In this document: positions 1 to 19,857 of the stretch, piece after piece
Layout: each line of letters starts with the position of its first letter
How positions within the stretch are numbered: the first letter of the stretch is position 1
Assembly (NCBI GenBank): GCA_037975125.1
Contig: CM075852.1
Coordinates: 10,251,300-10,315,299 of the forward strand
Origin: Latrodectus hesperus
Lineage: Eukaryota > Arthropoda > Arachnida > Araneae > Theridiidae
DNA length: 64,000 nt
Direction of reading: 5' to 3'
The notes under the pieces: generated by a model
What the model saw: only the letters and a program-made list of their open reading frames with translations
What the model was told of the DNA's origin: nothing
Databases searched by the model: none
Program-made: the position numbers and the translations under genes

Positions 1-629
1 TAAAAAAAAATGTTAGAATTATAGATTTTCTCGTCAGATTTATTTCCAGCCTCTTTGAAATTCGATCAATTATTTTCCTCTAAATACAATCGTAAAATAT
101 TATTTAATTCTGCCTGTTTCAATATTTTCATCGATTACGTCTCCTCATTATTTTATTGAGTTTTTATGGCCATAAAAGTAGAATAAAAGTTATCGAAATA
201 AAAGATTCGTTTTGATCTCAAATATTCGACAGTTTCAATAATATGTGTAACTCTCTTTATTTGGGAGTAATTAATATTTAAGGAAATATATTGAGTATAT
301 GCTGAAATTTTCATTAAATACTTAGACTCTTGTCATGATATTTTATTCAATCTGATTTGGGTCGTAACATTATTGTACTGTTTAAACGAATGCAATTTCT
401 TTTAAATAAAATAATCAGCTATAGTTAGGCATAAGTTAATTAAATTTATTACTTATTAAAGACGATTGCATTTCCTGAAATTACAATTTACAGTGAAAAT
501 AGTTCGCCAAATATTTTTATAAACTTATAAATGGCCTTATAATAGTAACTATAATAGTAATAAAAACCTTATAAAAAGTAATTTTAATTATTCTAGGAAT
601 AAAAACAACATCAGCTAGCTCTGGAAATA
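1..629. other. AT-rich DNA, no gene seen
   Basis: Low-complexity AT-rich sequence with many stop codons in all frames. I see no coding sequence, TE end or RNA gene in it. Confidence 0.6.
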
Positions 630-810
630 CTTTATTAAGTCATTCATAAGAACAGAGCACAACACAAGAACTATTACAGAAATTATAAAAAAGGACAGAT
701 AGCAACAATTAAACTGAGGAATATAACATTGTAATAGTTTACTTCATGGAGTCTGATGATCAACAACCTTTTTTATATTATTGCTGTGTCATAACATAAC
801 AATTAATCTG
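630..810. repeat. Diverged interspersed repeat, copy 1
   Basis: This stretch aligns by eye with 3455-3660. Both run through an AAGAACA block, a TTACAGAA block, an ATATAAAA or TTATAAAA block, a GGAA..ATAA block and an ATTATTGC block in the same order and at similar spacing. Similarity looks like roughly two thirds with small indels. No coding potential is visible, so it is probably an old non-coding TE piece or the 3' part of an unknown element. The family is not recognised. Confidence 0.4.
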
Positions 811-2639
811 TCTGATGAAATGGTTCTGTAACATCTTCCTTTTCTAACTTCTTAGATTTCTTAGAAAGAAATCTGGAATATTCTTTCGACTTTGCTCAGA
901 TGATGGAGAATATAAGGTGAATGAGTTCGATTTTTGGTAGAAATACACTCTGATATAGATGCATCATTTGAACTTGATATGATTTTAGTGGTTATTAAAA
1001 GTTTTCATCTCCCTCTTTTCTTCATAGGAGCTTTGGGATTTATAAAAGATTTGAAATTAGACTCTTATTTCTTTCTTATTGTTGCTTTTCAACACATGAC
1101 TTCAGCTTATAGTCGCTTAGAATCGTCTTAATTCTGTCTGGACATGTTGTATAGTTTTTCCGAAGTGTCCACATATGGATGAACTAAATTTTAATAAATT
1201 TTTAGAGGTATGTGAATTTATATACCTCTAAAAATAACATTTCAAAAATAGTACAATTTTACTCTAAAAAATTATCATTTTTAATTGTTGACAGAAAAAT
1301 AAAAATAAAAAAATTCATCTATTATCTTCTTAATAAATACCATAAAATACTCAGATAAATTCAAAATGTATCAAGAAAAATAAAGTATTAATGCATAATT
1401 ATATATATTTGATCAAGTTTACTATTTATCAAACGATAAAAAGGAGTCTTATTAATTTTACTTTATTATTATTTAAAAAAAATCTTTAACTATGATTTCC
1501 ACAAAACCCTGAACAAAATATAATAAGAGTAAAACTTTTTAATATTTATAAAAACATTAATATTGGTAAAATAGCATAGATATTAAATTTCATCTCATAA
1601 AAAGTACCGTGTATTTGAAAGCGCAAACAAAATACATGCTCATAATAAACAAAATTAAATCACGTAAAATTTTATAACAAACATTATTAATGAAATAAAT
1701 AGTGAAAAAATAACATTTTTACTTTTAATTCTATAATCAAAATTTTCATAAAAATACTCTTTATTTAATTAAAAATTTAAATCCAATATTTTTATTTAAC
1801 TTAAAATTATTTTATTATTTTAATATGCATATTTTAAAACATTCATTAAAGCAAACAAAATAGTGCTACATTTTTAGTAAACAATAAAATTTTAAGGCGT
1901 TCTTTAACAAGATAAATTGATTGCATTTAATAATTCATGGAAAATAAATTACAAGTAAAATATTACATTAATACTTAAAGTAATATAAAAACTAGAATCC
2001 AGTTTTCTGTCTTAATAAGAACCGAAACCAATAAATTGTTATCATTCACTGTGAGTTTATACGCAAAAGCATTTTATCATTAAAATATGCTTTAAATTTG
2101 CTAATAAAATCTTAAAGTAATTAATATCGATAGTAAAACATGTTAAATCACAGTTTCACAGATACCTCAGTAATTTTAGTTTTGAGAAGACTTTTATCAT
2201 TTGTTTATTACTTTCTTATAGTTGATAATACGTATTCGAATAAAGAATTTATATTTGCTCAAAGAAGCATTTTACAGCAAAACTATATTCAAAAGAATTT
2301 TAAATTTAAATGCAACACATTTTAAAATAAACTTATAATTTTATTTTTTTTAGAGACGTTAAGTCATTTTTTTATCTTCTAGTAGCAAAATTTTAATTTT
2401 TAATTTTAGTTATAATTCCACATGCTAATAACACAACGTCGTTATATTGTCTTTGTTATCATTCCATGTGCTAACCGTTCATCAGAAACTGATATCAAAC
2501 AATTGGTTTCCCAATTAGCTGGAACTACCTGAAAAAATGGTCCTGAAAAACTATTTGAACTGCTCTCCAGCAAAATTTACTTCGGATGTAAGGGCTTATA
2601 ACAGCCAAAGAAGAATTTTCACAATTACTTCGGGTATTG
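811..2639. other. AT-rich DNA, no gene seen
   Basis: AT-rich with only short chance ORFs (for example near 934-1131 and 2140-2325) that have no recognisable domain. No TE ends or RNA genes were seen. Confidence 0.55.
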
Positions 2640-2648
2640 AGTTGAGCA

Positions 2649-3365
2649 GGTAGTGGCATATATATTGAAACCCCTCACACCAAATTCACTCTTTCTCATC
2701 GTAATCCCAATCACTGCTCTGTCTTCAGAAGTGAATTGATTGCAATAGACCAGGGAGTAGAATCTATTCTTTCTGAAGAGGATTATGGTGACCTATGGAT
2801 CTTGTCTGAAAGCCGTAGTTCTCTCCACCATCTTAGTAATTGGCTTCTTGTAGGCGACAAGATCAGCAACTCTATCCTGCTTAAATTAAAACTCATTTCA
2901 CTTAATCATGATGTTCACTTGCAATGGATACCTTCACATGTGAATCTCCACGGGAATGAAATGGCCGATAATCTTGCTAAGGAGGGTTGCAGGATTTCAA
3001 ATACTCCCTCTTCCACACTTACTTTTCTGGAGTTATACTCCCGGGAAAAATCAAAAATCTCGGAGGAGTGGAAAACACCCCCCACCCATAATTGGTACAA
3101 GGGATCAAAACCGGGTTTGTCCCTTGACCTCCCGTGTGACAGACGTACCCGGACTGTTCTCTCAAGACTTGCTAGCGGTCATATTAAGTGCCTCACTTTC
3201 AACGAGGGCAGGAAAACTTTCGTCACCTGCACCAAGTGCCAAAATCATCAGGCTTCTCCTGAGCATCTTTTGGATTGCATGGGTCTCTCTAGGGAGGATC
3301 TCTTTAGCAATCCTCTTTTAGTCTTCGACTTCCTTACAGTCAACGAACTCGTGGATCTAGTCTGA
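2649..3365 (+). pseudogene. LINE ORF2 C-terminal fragment (RNase H, zinc-like tail)
   Basis: About 238 codons stay open with no upstream start, because insertion was 5'-truncated. It corresponds to the RNase H and C-terminal CCHC-like part of a LINE polyprotein, which removes the RNA strand after reverse transcription. The region between RNase H and the cysteine motif (about 3000-3220) carries the RTRTVLSRLASGHIK segment typical of spider and insect LINE tails. There is no promoter or start codon of its own, so it is a dead-on-arrival copy rather than a gene. Its open frame reflects recent insertion. Confidence 0.75.
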
Positions 3366-3376
3366 CTCCGTCAGAC
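3360..3376 (+). other. Hairpin at LINE 3' end
   Basis: GTCTGA-CTCCG-TCAGAC forms a 6-bp stem that overlaps the stop codon, just ahead of the (CAA)n tail. The identical hairpin is at 19975-19991. A conserved 3' stem-loop before a simple tail is the usual position of the reverse transcriptase recognition element in LINE RNA; that role is inference here. Confidence 0.55.
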
Positions 3377-3454
3377 ATGGAGGATAAGCAGCAACAACAA
3401 CAGTTGAGTGACAAAAATTTTGTAACTGTTTTTTTCGCCTATCCCTAAAAAATA

Positions 3455-3660
3455 TGTATTAAAATATTCACAAGAACATAGAACAATACATCAGCAGTTA
3501 CAGAAGTATATATAAAAAATGATGGAATACAGCCATTAGCATTAAATTAGGAACCATAATATTTTAGCAGTTAACATCATGGCGGTGAAGATCACTTAAA
3601 TATTTTATGTTATTATTGCAATTCGATGGCAACTAAATACACATTGCCAAAATGTCTCAT
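3455..3660. repeat. Diverged interspersed repeat, copy 2
   Basis: Collinear by eye with 630-810 (see that entry). It begins about 50 bp beyond the LINE tail and has no coding potential. Family unknown. Confidence 0.4.
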
Positions 3661-7616
<3,956 letters not shown>

Positions 7617-10600
7617 CGACTACTTTCATAATAATTAAACATGGATATTTGAAATTTTTGATTTTTTTAAAATTGAATTGTACAAAAAATAGCTTACAGA
7701 ATAGAGAAAAAATGTTATAAGGCTTATAAAAATTATTTTTTATGTGTTTTATAAAATAGTTTTTATTCTTCCTACAGTTAAATTCATTTCAGTTTTTTTT
7801 CTTCTTTCAAGGCAAAGCTAAACGATTTTCTAGGGTTAAAATTACTTATACACTATCATTACAAATGATGAATGACACAGCTCAAGTGCTTCATCAAAAT
7901 TATATTCTTAGCATTAATAACTTTATTATTAAATGGATTAAATTATTTTATTTATTATGTGCTGAAATATCTATTTGAACTAGATCACATTCATAAGAAA
8001 TGTATTTTAAGTTCATTTTCTGAGTTATAGATATAGAAAAACATCTTAAATGGATTGAACAACGTGTTGATATAAATTAAATAACATAAAATAGATTTAT
8101 TTTTAAACTTTTATTCACAAAAACGCTAAACTCATTCCTATTTTCTAGTACGCAAATCTAGATGATTAAGATGCATGCTCCACAACTCACAATTAAGTAC
8201 TCTTTATTGTAAACATAATGCCCCCTCTAGGTTAAGTATAAGGTTATTATTAAAAATTATATTACTTGTGGGAAGTTAATTAATTTTTATGTAGTTTTAT
8301 TCAGCAAAATTGAAAAAAAAACAAAACAAATTAAACTGAGTAGTTAAATTAACGAAAAATTGAGAATGAGTATTGGATCAATCTAAAAATAACTACATTT
8401 TTTATTATTCCATTGTTTTTTCATGCTGACTATGAGATTTTTCATTTCTGCTTTTCACAAACAGTTAATAAATGCTGCCTATTTTCTCTGATAAATAACT
8501 TACTGCGCAATCAAATGTATTTGATTATTCTTTAGCCAAAATAAGATAAGAACAAAGCCAATTTTTTATTAAAATTCAAAAACTTTTCTTTTTATAGCTA
8601 CAAATTGCAGTACACAATTGTATTAATTGTTTATATAAATCATTGATGTCCTAAATTTGTTTCGAAAATTTAAATTTACCAAAACCATAACACATAAAGA
8701 TTTTTTATCTAAAAAAAAGTTAATTTAATTTTGAGGATTCCTGCAAATAGATATTTTAACTACAAACGTACCCATTGTGAATATACAGTTTCACTTTGAA
8801 CTGAAAGTTTCTTCTTGACGAAAAAGAATCTATTATAAGCATTTTGAAAACCAGTCTCAACTAGTATTAGTTTACTCAACTGTATATTACAGTACTACTG
8901 TTACATTGTTCAAAGTTTTAGCCATTCTGTTATCCTTTATGATGCAATCTCAGATTTATGATTCAAAATCATTTAAATTAAGATAGAAGACATTCGAGAG
9001 TTGTATTTTAAGTTGCTTATAAAATTATATTTTCATGATCAGAGACATTGTTTTTATAATGTTTCACTAGCAAAAGATGTAACATATGAAAATTTATGAA
9101 GTAATTTTCAGAATATCAGTTGACAGCACTTATATTTCATACAGTAGAAACCATTTATCATAGTAAAATTTCTAAAACTGGTGTTACAAAACATAATAGA
9201 GTTAAGACAGCTTTTCTGTGGAATAAACTCTTCAGAGTATATTGTACATTCTTTTGGTTACATCCATTCCATCAGATGAGGTTAATAAGCAGGTTCTAAA
9301 TATGAATGGTTATGAAATATATCTTTTATTTTTAAAACAGCAGTTCGCGTTTCCGGAATTATCAACAAAGCCGAATTAATCTCTGAAAAATTTACTTAAA
9401 GTTTATTAATGATTTGAATTCAATATCAAGTATGTTAATTGCTAATCCCATTGAAAATTATATTTGATAAACTATAGACAGTGATTATTTAATATCTAGA
9501 CTTTTCCAATGTATGAAACAAACTCTATTCATTTTAAAGTAATGCTGCAAATCAGAAACGAATATTTCTCATTATCATATTATTCTTAGATAAATTAAAC
9601 AATAAAAAAATTGATTCAGGTCATTTTTAAAAAATTATTACTTTAAAGACTTAATTCTCAATTTTTTTAAAATAATATTTTAATTATTTTTGTGGTATTT
9701 GAATTTCTAATGAAAAACACATTTTTAAGAATGCAACATAAAGTATATAATTTGATAAACATAGAATAATCTTCAGTCTCATCGTCAATATGAACATTAT
9801 GCAAATGCACACGCAATTATGAAACTAATTATTCTTAATTATCATTTTGCTTTAGGATTTCGAAATGAGATAATGAGGAACATTAATAATTTTTTTGACA
9901 CAAACTACTTTTCACCGATTTGGCGTGGAAAAAATCCTAACATTGGGCATACATTGAATTATGTATGATCACAAATGCTTCAGAAAGAACTTTTCATGGG
10001 TATTATTCACATTCAGATAACACAAGAGAAATACGCCAGAAAATGTACAAATCAGTCCAATTAAATATCCATGTATGAATAACAAAACACAAAACCTAGC
10101 TCTATTTGATTAAAAACAAATTCATCCAAGCTGAAAATAAGGGTCGTATCACTAAACTTATAACCTAACTCTTTAACAAAGTTATGAGTCCGTATCAGTA
10201 ACTGTTATAGTTATTTGTCACACAGAATTTTTTAAAATAAAATATTATTAATATTTAATTTATGCATATGAGCACTTACAAAATAGCAGGTATATTATTA
10301 TTTGCATTTATGATTCACAATGAATGAAAAAATTTTGAGCAAGTATATTAATGTTACACATTTGTGGTAATAATTGTGAATATGACGCATGCAGGAATTT
10401 CTTCAGTTGCAGTGGACAAATGTTTCTTGCCAATTGGTTTTATATTTAAATGCTGATTTATTTAAATAGCTCAGTAAAATTTATGTAATAAATTGTATAC
10501 ACTTATTTCATTGCTATATACAAATATTTTACACACTCAATTTATTTCGTATTTTTGAAATTATGGTGACTTACGCAATTGCTCTTATATTAAAGGTAAA

Positions 10601-11324
10601 AATAATTTACGAAAATTCCTGTGACAGAAATAATCTTAATTTTTTGTTAACATGTGGATTTTGAAAAGTATATCGTAATAAATAATCTTTAATATTTAAC
10701 AATTTAGAAATTATTCCTGTAAATATAATTCAGTGAAAGTATTACCTATCTCTAGATTTTTAACATCATTTAATTTTAGTTATTTTAAAAAAAATAGTTT
10801 ATATTCGAACATATGTAATGTTGAAAAATAAAAAAAACAAGTCCTAGCTTAATTCATTTAATTTTATTACTTTAAAATTTGAAATATTGAACAGAAACAT
10901 TAAATTCAAGATATGTGAATATTAAATGAGAAATTAAATTTAAGATTTGTGTACGTCGCATCTTTCAATTGGTGTTAGAAATGATATATTAGTGCAAACT
11001 GCTTAAAATTATTTAAGAACAATTGATATTTATGAAGGATCTGTGGTTTTATATTCTCTGATTACTTATTTAAATTTTGCTAACACCACCAACCACATCG
11101 CAATTTCAAACTATGATCAAGAAAAGATATTGCACATAAATTAAAATTCTATGTTTGACATAAATTAATGAAATGCATAAAATAATGAGTAAAATGTATT
11201 TTAAATTAAGTCAAAAATATCGATTAACTAAAATTATTCGAGAATAGAATGGTTAATATTAGTTTAAGTAACTTTTATTAAAACATCATATAATTTTGAT
11301 AATTTTTATTCACTGCTATTTAAT
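7617..11324. other. AT-rich DNA, no gene seen
   Basis: About 3.7 kb of AT-rich sequence. I found no reading frame, TE terminus or RNA gene that I can support. Confidence 0.55.
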
Positions 11325-11341
11325 TCTATATATATATATAT

Positions 11342-11428
<87 letters not shown>
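11325..11428. repeat. (AT)n microsatellite
   Basis: An AT tract interrupted once by a TATTCTATA step near 11341-11347. Confidence 0.95.
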
Positions 11429-11431
<3 letters not shown>

Positions 11432-12003
11432 AAAATTTAGTGTCCTTGCCGATTAAACTAACCATAAAGGGGATGTTTTTTTTAATTTTTCTTTTTTTCT
11501 GTACTATTGTCAGTGTATTTATGGTTTGAATCAATAGAAAGCCACCGCTAAAATTGATGCTTTGGACCTTATATAAGAAATCTTTTTATTAATAAAATGA
11601 CCGTCGACAATATTTTTAATTTAAATTTTAACGATTTGGAGTCACAAAGTCGTTATCCGATATAGGTGTTTTGTCCAAATCAATTCGACTATTGTATGGG
11701 CATTTAGCTCAAAATATAAAATTTAAACAATAAAAGCAAGAACGGTACCTTTCAGAACTATAAACATTATTTTCTGTTTTCTACCAAAATATCTTTGTAG
11801 TCGGAAACTCAACTAACATGAAACGTTATCTGACGTCATGGATATTTTAATCCAATGACAATTGAAATAAAATTATGTTGTCATAATTTTTAACTGCTAT
11901 GAAAGAAACAGCAATTAGGGTTAGAGAAAAATCCTGAAAACTCAAGATCATCACAAGATATTTGAAAATGTCATTCATATTTATGATATCACTATTATAA
12001 ATA
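11429..12003. other. Unassigned AT-rich spacer
   Basis: No gene seen between two (TA)n tracts. The sequence is slightly less AT-rich than its surroundings (11540-11860), but no domain was recognised on either strand. Confidence 0.5.
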
Positions 12004-12497
<494 letters not shown>

Positions 12498-12654
12498 TTA
12501 CATGGCTGTCAATTCTACTGATTTTTGGCAATTTCAGTGAAAAACTTAAAAACAGCCGAAATTTTGCCGGAAATAAGGTCTGTTGAGATGTTTCAGTTTT
12601 TTAAACAGTCAATACAGATGCGGAGGATTAATATAATGATAATGTTTAAATCTG

Positions 12655-12735
12655 TTCTTCGCACACAGTTTCTAATCCAACCCGTCCACTGGGGAGGAAG
12701 ACGCTCTCACCACTAGGCTACCAAGACTTCCAGAA
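12655..12735 (-). repeat. tRNA-like SINE head, family C, degraded
   Basis: The reverse strand reads GTCTTGGTAGCCTAGTGGTG, a clear A-box-type TAGCCTAGTGG. About 35 bp later comes GGTTGGATTAG, which looks like a decayed B box (GGTTCGAATCC). The body downstream of the head (toward lower coordinates) does not match families A or B in this window, so I treat it as a separate, old family. It is not a functional tRNA gene because the arms do not pair well. Confidence 0.5.
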
Positions 12736-13152
12736 GCTGATAGTCATATAATTAACATTCAGAGCAGACACCAGGGGACTGCTTACACAAGCAGTTCAAC
12801 TAGGAGGAATATTACTTGTAATTAATAATTTAATTAAAAAATATTTCTGTCAATTTGTCACTGAATTAAATTTATTTAGTAGATGTATTTTATGTTTTTA
12901 TGCAATTTTAGAAGTTTAGTATTTATAAATTGTACTAGTGTAGTAAAAGCTACCCATATAAAAAAATAATGAGATATAAACGTTGATATTTATTTTTTTA
13001 CATGTGGTGTATTTTTATATTTTTCATAGTTCCCTTATAAGGTTGATATAAATGTTTTTTGAATGTTGAGCTTAACACAAATGTCGCTTGTGGTGTCTCC
13101 TGATTTGTTTCTCTCAACCGATTTTTTTCCCTCCAAGGTTGGCAGGCTTATA
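12736..13152. other. Unassigned sequence with shared 19-mer
   Basis: It contains a small hairpin, ACTGCTT-ACAC-AAGCAGT (near 12779-12800), and the 19-mer AGGAGGAATATTACTTGTA, which recurs at about 14623-14642. Both may belong to a repeat associated with the SINE head next door. No coding sequence seen. Confidence 0.35.
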
Positions 13153-13349
13153 TATATATATATTCGAGTGTCAATGTGTGTATCAAACATAAATATAAAT
13201 CTGAAGTGATATATTTCCAGATAATGGTCAAACCTCTGTTCCCAGGAACAGAAATAAATAATTCATTCAAGATTTCTCCTTCTCATGTATGTAACGACAA
13301 CAAATACTTGATTCAGATTGCAATATTTTACTAAGTAATTGATCAATCC

Positions 13350-16369
<3,020 letters not shown>

Positions 16370-17347
16370 ATTTTCCCTTACTACTGCAGTGGTTGCTATG
16401 GATAATCTCTCAGTACTCCTCACCAGATTCTCCAACAGTTCTCTAAGTAAGAGTGTTCATTTCTCAATTAGTACCAGTTTCAATTTTGGGTGTTCTGCGG
16501 TGGATATAGTCGTGATACGACGTGTTTCCCCAAGACAATTCATACATGTAATATGGGATTTAAATAAGGAGCATGTGCTGAAAAGCTCCTTCAAGTGATA
16601 TATTCACTTGAATATTATTGCTGAACAGCAAGGCTCCAATTGTGTACATGAATTGTCCTCGATAAAAGCAAAATTTGTTTCGATGCCTCTTCAAAACACA
16701 CGCAAATAAGGAAGGATTACTTTCTTATAATAGTAATATCTGGTTATAGAACCTTCGTCGATAATGTGGGTCTCAGGTAGCCCATTATGCATAATTCCAC
16801 CTCAGACATTCTTAGGAGACCGTAATGGTTTTTAATTGATATCACTATCATGAAATCATGTCCCGACTTATCTGCAAATCAACTGGCATTGAGAATCACT
16901 TATTACTCTTAAGCAATTCTTATCCATTAGGAGAACCTGATTCCATTGATAATATGTCTAGTTTTTGTGTTACTTGCACCACACTAAGAAGTGATATCGA
17001 GGACCAATTTTAAAGAGATCCAGCATTCATAAAGCAATCAAATAATGTACTGTTGTGAAGGCATTTGGCACAGTAAATCACGACACTTGTAGCCCCGTTT
17101 TCTGCACACAGCTGTTAAATAATTGCACTTGCACTTGCTGACTGGCTTTGGGATCCTTTCTCTCTGCAGAGTGATATATCCTTATCCATTGCAGTTGCTT
17201 TTTTATTGAACGGCCACTACCAACCTGTCTAATATCTGTGCCTATGTTAATTCTTAAATTATCTTCAGCTACACTAATCATCCACTTCTTCAAATTTTCA
17301 ATCAAGCTTCCTGGTGTAAATTTTCCTTGATGATTTTTTCTAGACAT
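16370..17347 (-). pseudogene. Tc1-like transposase, decayed
   Basis: A fossil of a Tc1-family DNA transposon spread over about 980 bp on the minus strand. The N-terminal part (17347 down to about 17078) reads MSRKNHQGKFTP, then SVAED.. and QVGSGRS, followed by DPKASQQVQVQLF, which matches the paired helix-turn-helix region. The C-terminal part (about 16770 down to 16374) reads SITRYYYYKKVILPYLRVF, FIEDN (the second catalytic Asp position), a degraded WPA..NPIEHVWD region, LGETRR, and LLRELLENLVRSTERL ending HIPY. Several in-frame stops and frameshifts are present, and the centre with the first catalytic Asp is unreadable. The third acidic residue region is mutated. Inactive; terminal repeats were not confirmed. 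Confidence 0.75.
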
Positions 17348-17825
17348 ATTCCACAAAAGAACTCACCTGCACCTGAATGTCTTTTACCGCGTCTTCATCC
17401 GTCCTTCTGCAGCATGTTTGAACTACCCTGCCTACCGTAAGCGTATTACTTACAATCATGTATTTTGATACGTTTTGCTTCTGATATTTTCATATGCATA
17501 TATTTTTACTGAATTGTTGCTTAGGTTTTGTTTTGCTTAAAAGGCATTCAGGAGCAGGTGTTTACCTCAATTGTACTGATCTTTAAATCCTCTTTTCTGC
17601 AATTCGATGGCTATCTGCTTAAAATTACATTGTTGCTTAGGTTTTGTATACCAACGTGTATATTAGTGTATATTTTTGTATGATTATTTTGACAGTCGGT
17701 CCTGTTAGAAATTATCTATCCGTCTAATAGAGAAAAATTTAACTAAGCAAAGTCCAAAATATATTTATTCAAAGGTAATTAATCAAATGGGTTCTTAAAT
17801 TTCTCAAACAGCCAGATAGTTTTTG
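17348..17825. other. Flank of Tc1 fossil, no gene seen
   Basis: It may hold the 5' end of the Tc1-like element, but no inverted terminal repeat matching the left side was found by eye. Confidence 0.4.
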
Positions 17826-17950
17826 CAAAAAAATAATTTTTCAACTAAAAGTTTTCCTTCGATGTGAATTGAACTATAAATAATATCTTTTGCTTTCCAA
17901 TCGAATACAAAATTGCAAGCCGTAGATGTGTAAATGTTTTAATTCTTTTA
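17826..17950. repeat. Dispersed direct repeat, copy 1
   Basis: About 120 bp that match 18778-18900 at roughly 85 percent by eye. Shared blocks include TCCAATCGAATACAAAATTG and GATGTGTAAATGTTTTAATT. Same orientation, about 950 bp apart. Not coding. Could be a local duplication or an unidentified TE end. Confidence 0.65.
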
Positions 17951-18777
17951 TTTCTCATTAAATTCCTGATCGAACTTTTCATGCATGTAAAACGAATCTA
18001 GAATGCATTTGTTCAAAATTAAATCACTCACTTAACAATAATGACTATTTGCATATAAATGTAAAATGAATAGTGTAATAGTATTTAACTTGAATACAAT
18101 GTTTCAAAATTTCAAGTAAATTTCAAAAATTTATTTGTATTATGAGATAAATATATTTTTTTCATATTGTAAATTTCCTAACATTTTTTAAAAAAAATGA
18201 ATACAAATTTAAGTGTAAATGTAATCTTAATATTTATATTTTAAACATAATCACAAACGTAAACATTATTAATATTGTCATGTAAAAATAAATCATGACT
18301 TAAAAATCAGTAAATTTCAGTTTCAATTTTCATATTTCCCTGTAATTTTACTTTTAATCTATGTGTCTCTTGACAATTATAATCTATGCTCAATTTTATT
18401 TTTAATTGTATTTCATGACAGGTACAATATTAAATCAAATTTATTTAACAATCATATGAATTTTTATATAATATTGCACATGAACTTTTATAATCAGATT
18501 TTCGCTTATTACTGATATTAAAAGCAATAGTAATAAATATAAAAATGAATAATTTAATAGTATATTCTGTTTCAAGCATTAAATATTTTAACTAAATGTG
18601 TGAAATATATTTCTTGAAATTGGTTATGGTTTTACAATTTTATTGCAGTAAAAAGAACTGTATAGGGAATTGCAATTATTGATTTTAAACATTTATGACT
18701 TGCTACTACAAAGCACTTTTATATTTAAAAACTTTCTATCCTAAAATTGGAATTCATAGCAGACATGTGTTGATAGC
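17951..18777. other. AT-rich DNA between direct repeats
   Basis: No gene seen. It lies between the two copies of the 120-bp direct repeat. Confidence 0.5.
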
Positions 18778-18900
18778 AGAAAGAATTATTTTTTAACTAA
18801 AAGTGTTCTTTGGATGAATTGAATTATTAATAATAACTTTTGCTATCCAATCGAATACAAAATTGCTAGTCGAAGATGTGTAAATGTTTTAATTCTTTTA
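18778..18900. repeat. Dispersed direct repeat, copy 2
   Basis: Second copy of the repeat at 17826-17950. Confidence 0.65.
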
Positions 18901-19846
18901 AAACTTTAATTATTTTAATAATAATAATTAATTACTGAAGAAATATTTCCCATTTATAATGAAAGATGTACATTTCACCAATAGTTGTGACAACAATTTA
19001 ACTCACATTTCATCAAATTCTCTTAAATCTTATAAAGAAAATGGAATAGCTAAATGATGCTAACGATGAGGATTTATTCCCAAAAGCAGCTCATCAAAAG
19101 AAATTTTAATAAATTTACTGAGTAAGATTGTTGTTCAAACTAACATAGATTATAAAAGTTATGAACAACATGTGATTACCTAACTAATATATTAATATAA
19201 AAACAAATTTGTTTTTAAAATTTTGAAACCGTGGGTAAGAAAGTTTCTCAAAATGACATATGATTGTAAAGCAAATTTGTGTTCCTGAACTGTTTTTACG
19301 TATAAAAAACCCATATTGTCTTAAAATGTTTATTACATTATTTTTCTTGTTTTTTATACTATCGCTTCTTACGAAGAATGAAATCTGATCATAATTCAAG
19401 GAATATTAAGAACACTGAATCTATAAAAAAGACTTTAAGAATACCTTTAAGATTGTAGGTACATGAATAAATATCCTACTAAATATACATTATATCTCTT
19501 CTTAAACAGTGTAAGTTTCACATATTAAAATTTTTAAATATAATTTTGGATATTGCATGATCATTATAGTATTATGAAATATATCTATATATACATACAG
19601 TTTTCCCTATAATTTAGAATATTTTATAATAACTAATCAAATTGCTTTGATTGTCAAACATATTTTTGGATATTTCTATCGTAGAATTCATTCAATAATT
19701 TGAGATACTTTAAAGATGACAGTACAATAAGAACATTATCTTTATTCTAAAATATATTTGAAACTTTTCAGTAATTTACAAAAACCTCAGAAATGTGATG
19801 AAGGATCAAAAACTCAACATGAAAGATAATGGGATTTCATAAATTT
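18901..19846. other. AT-rich DNA, no gene seen
   Basis: Chance ORFs only (for example 19184-19399 minus). Confidence 0.55.
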
Positions 19847-19857
19847 ACTTATCATCT

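Larger units (their letters stand above)
2647..3401 (+). mobile_element. 5'-truncated LINE, RNase H domain and 3' tail
   Basis: This is the 3' end of a non-LTR retrotransposon (Jockey-like order assumed). An open frame runs from about 2649 to the TGA at 3363-3365 and begins GSGIYIE. It contains an RNase H domain: the FRSELIAID glutamate motif near 2724, an ILSESRSS motif near 2800, and IPSHVNLHGNEMADNLAKEG near 2929-2990. A CTKC-x8-H-x3-C zinc-like motif follows near 3228-3280. In the second catalytic position SES replaces the usual SDS, so this copy is probably inactive. The first catalytic Asp is missing because of truncation. After the stop come a short hairpin and a (CAA)n tail. The direct repeat AGTTGAG lies at 2640-2646 and 3402-3408 and is a likely TSD. 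The last 150 bp are identical to 19858-20006. Confidence 0.8.

Noticed and set aside
2956..3321. 121-codon ORF in another frame of the LINE fragment
   Set aside because: Shadow of the RNase H frame.
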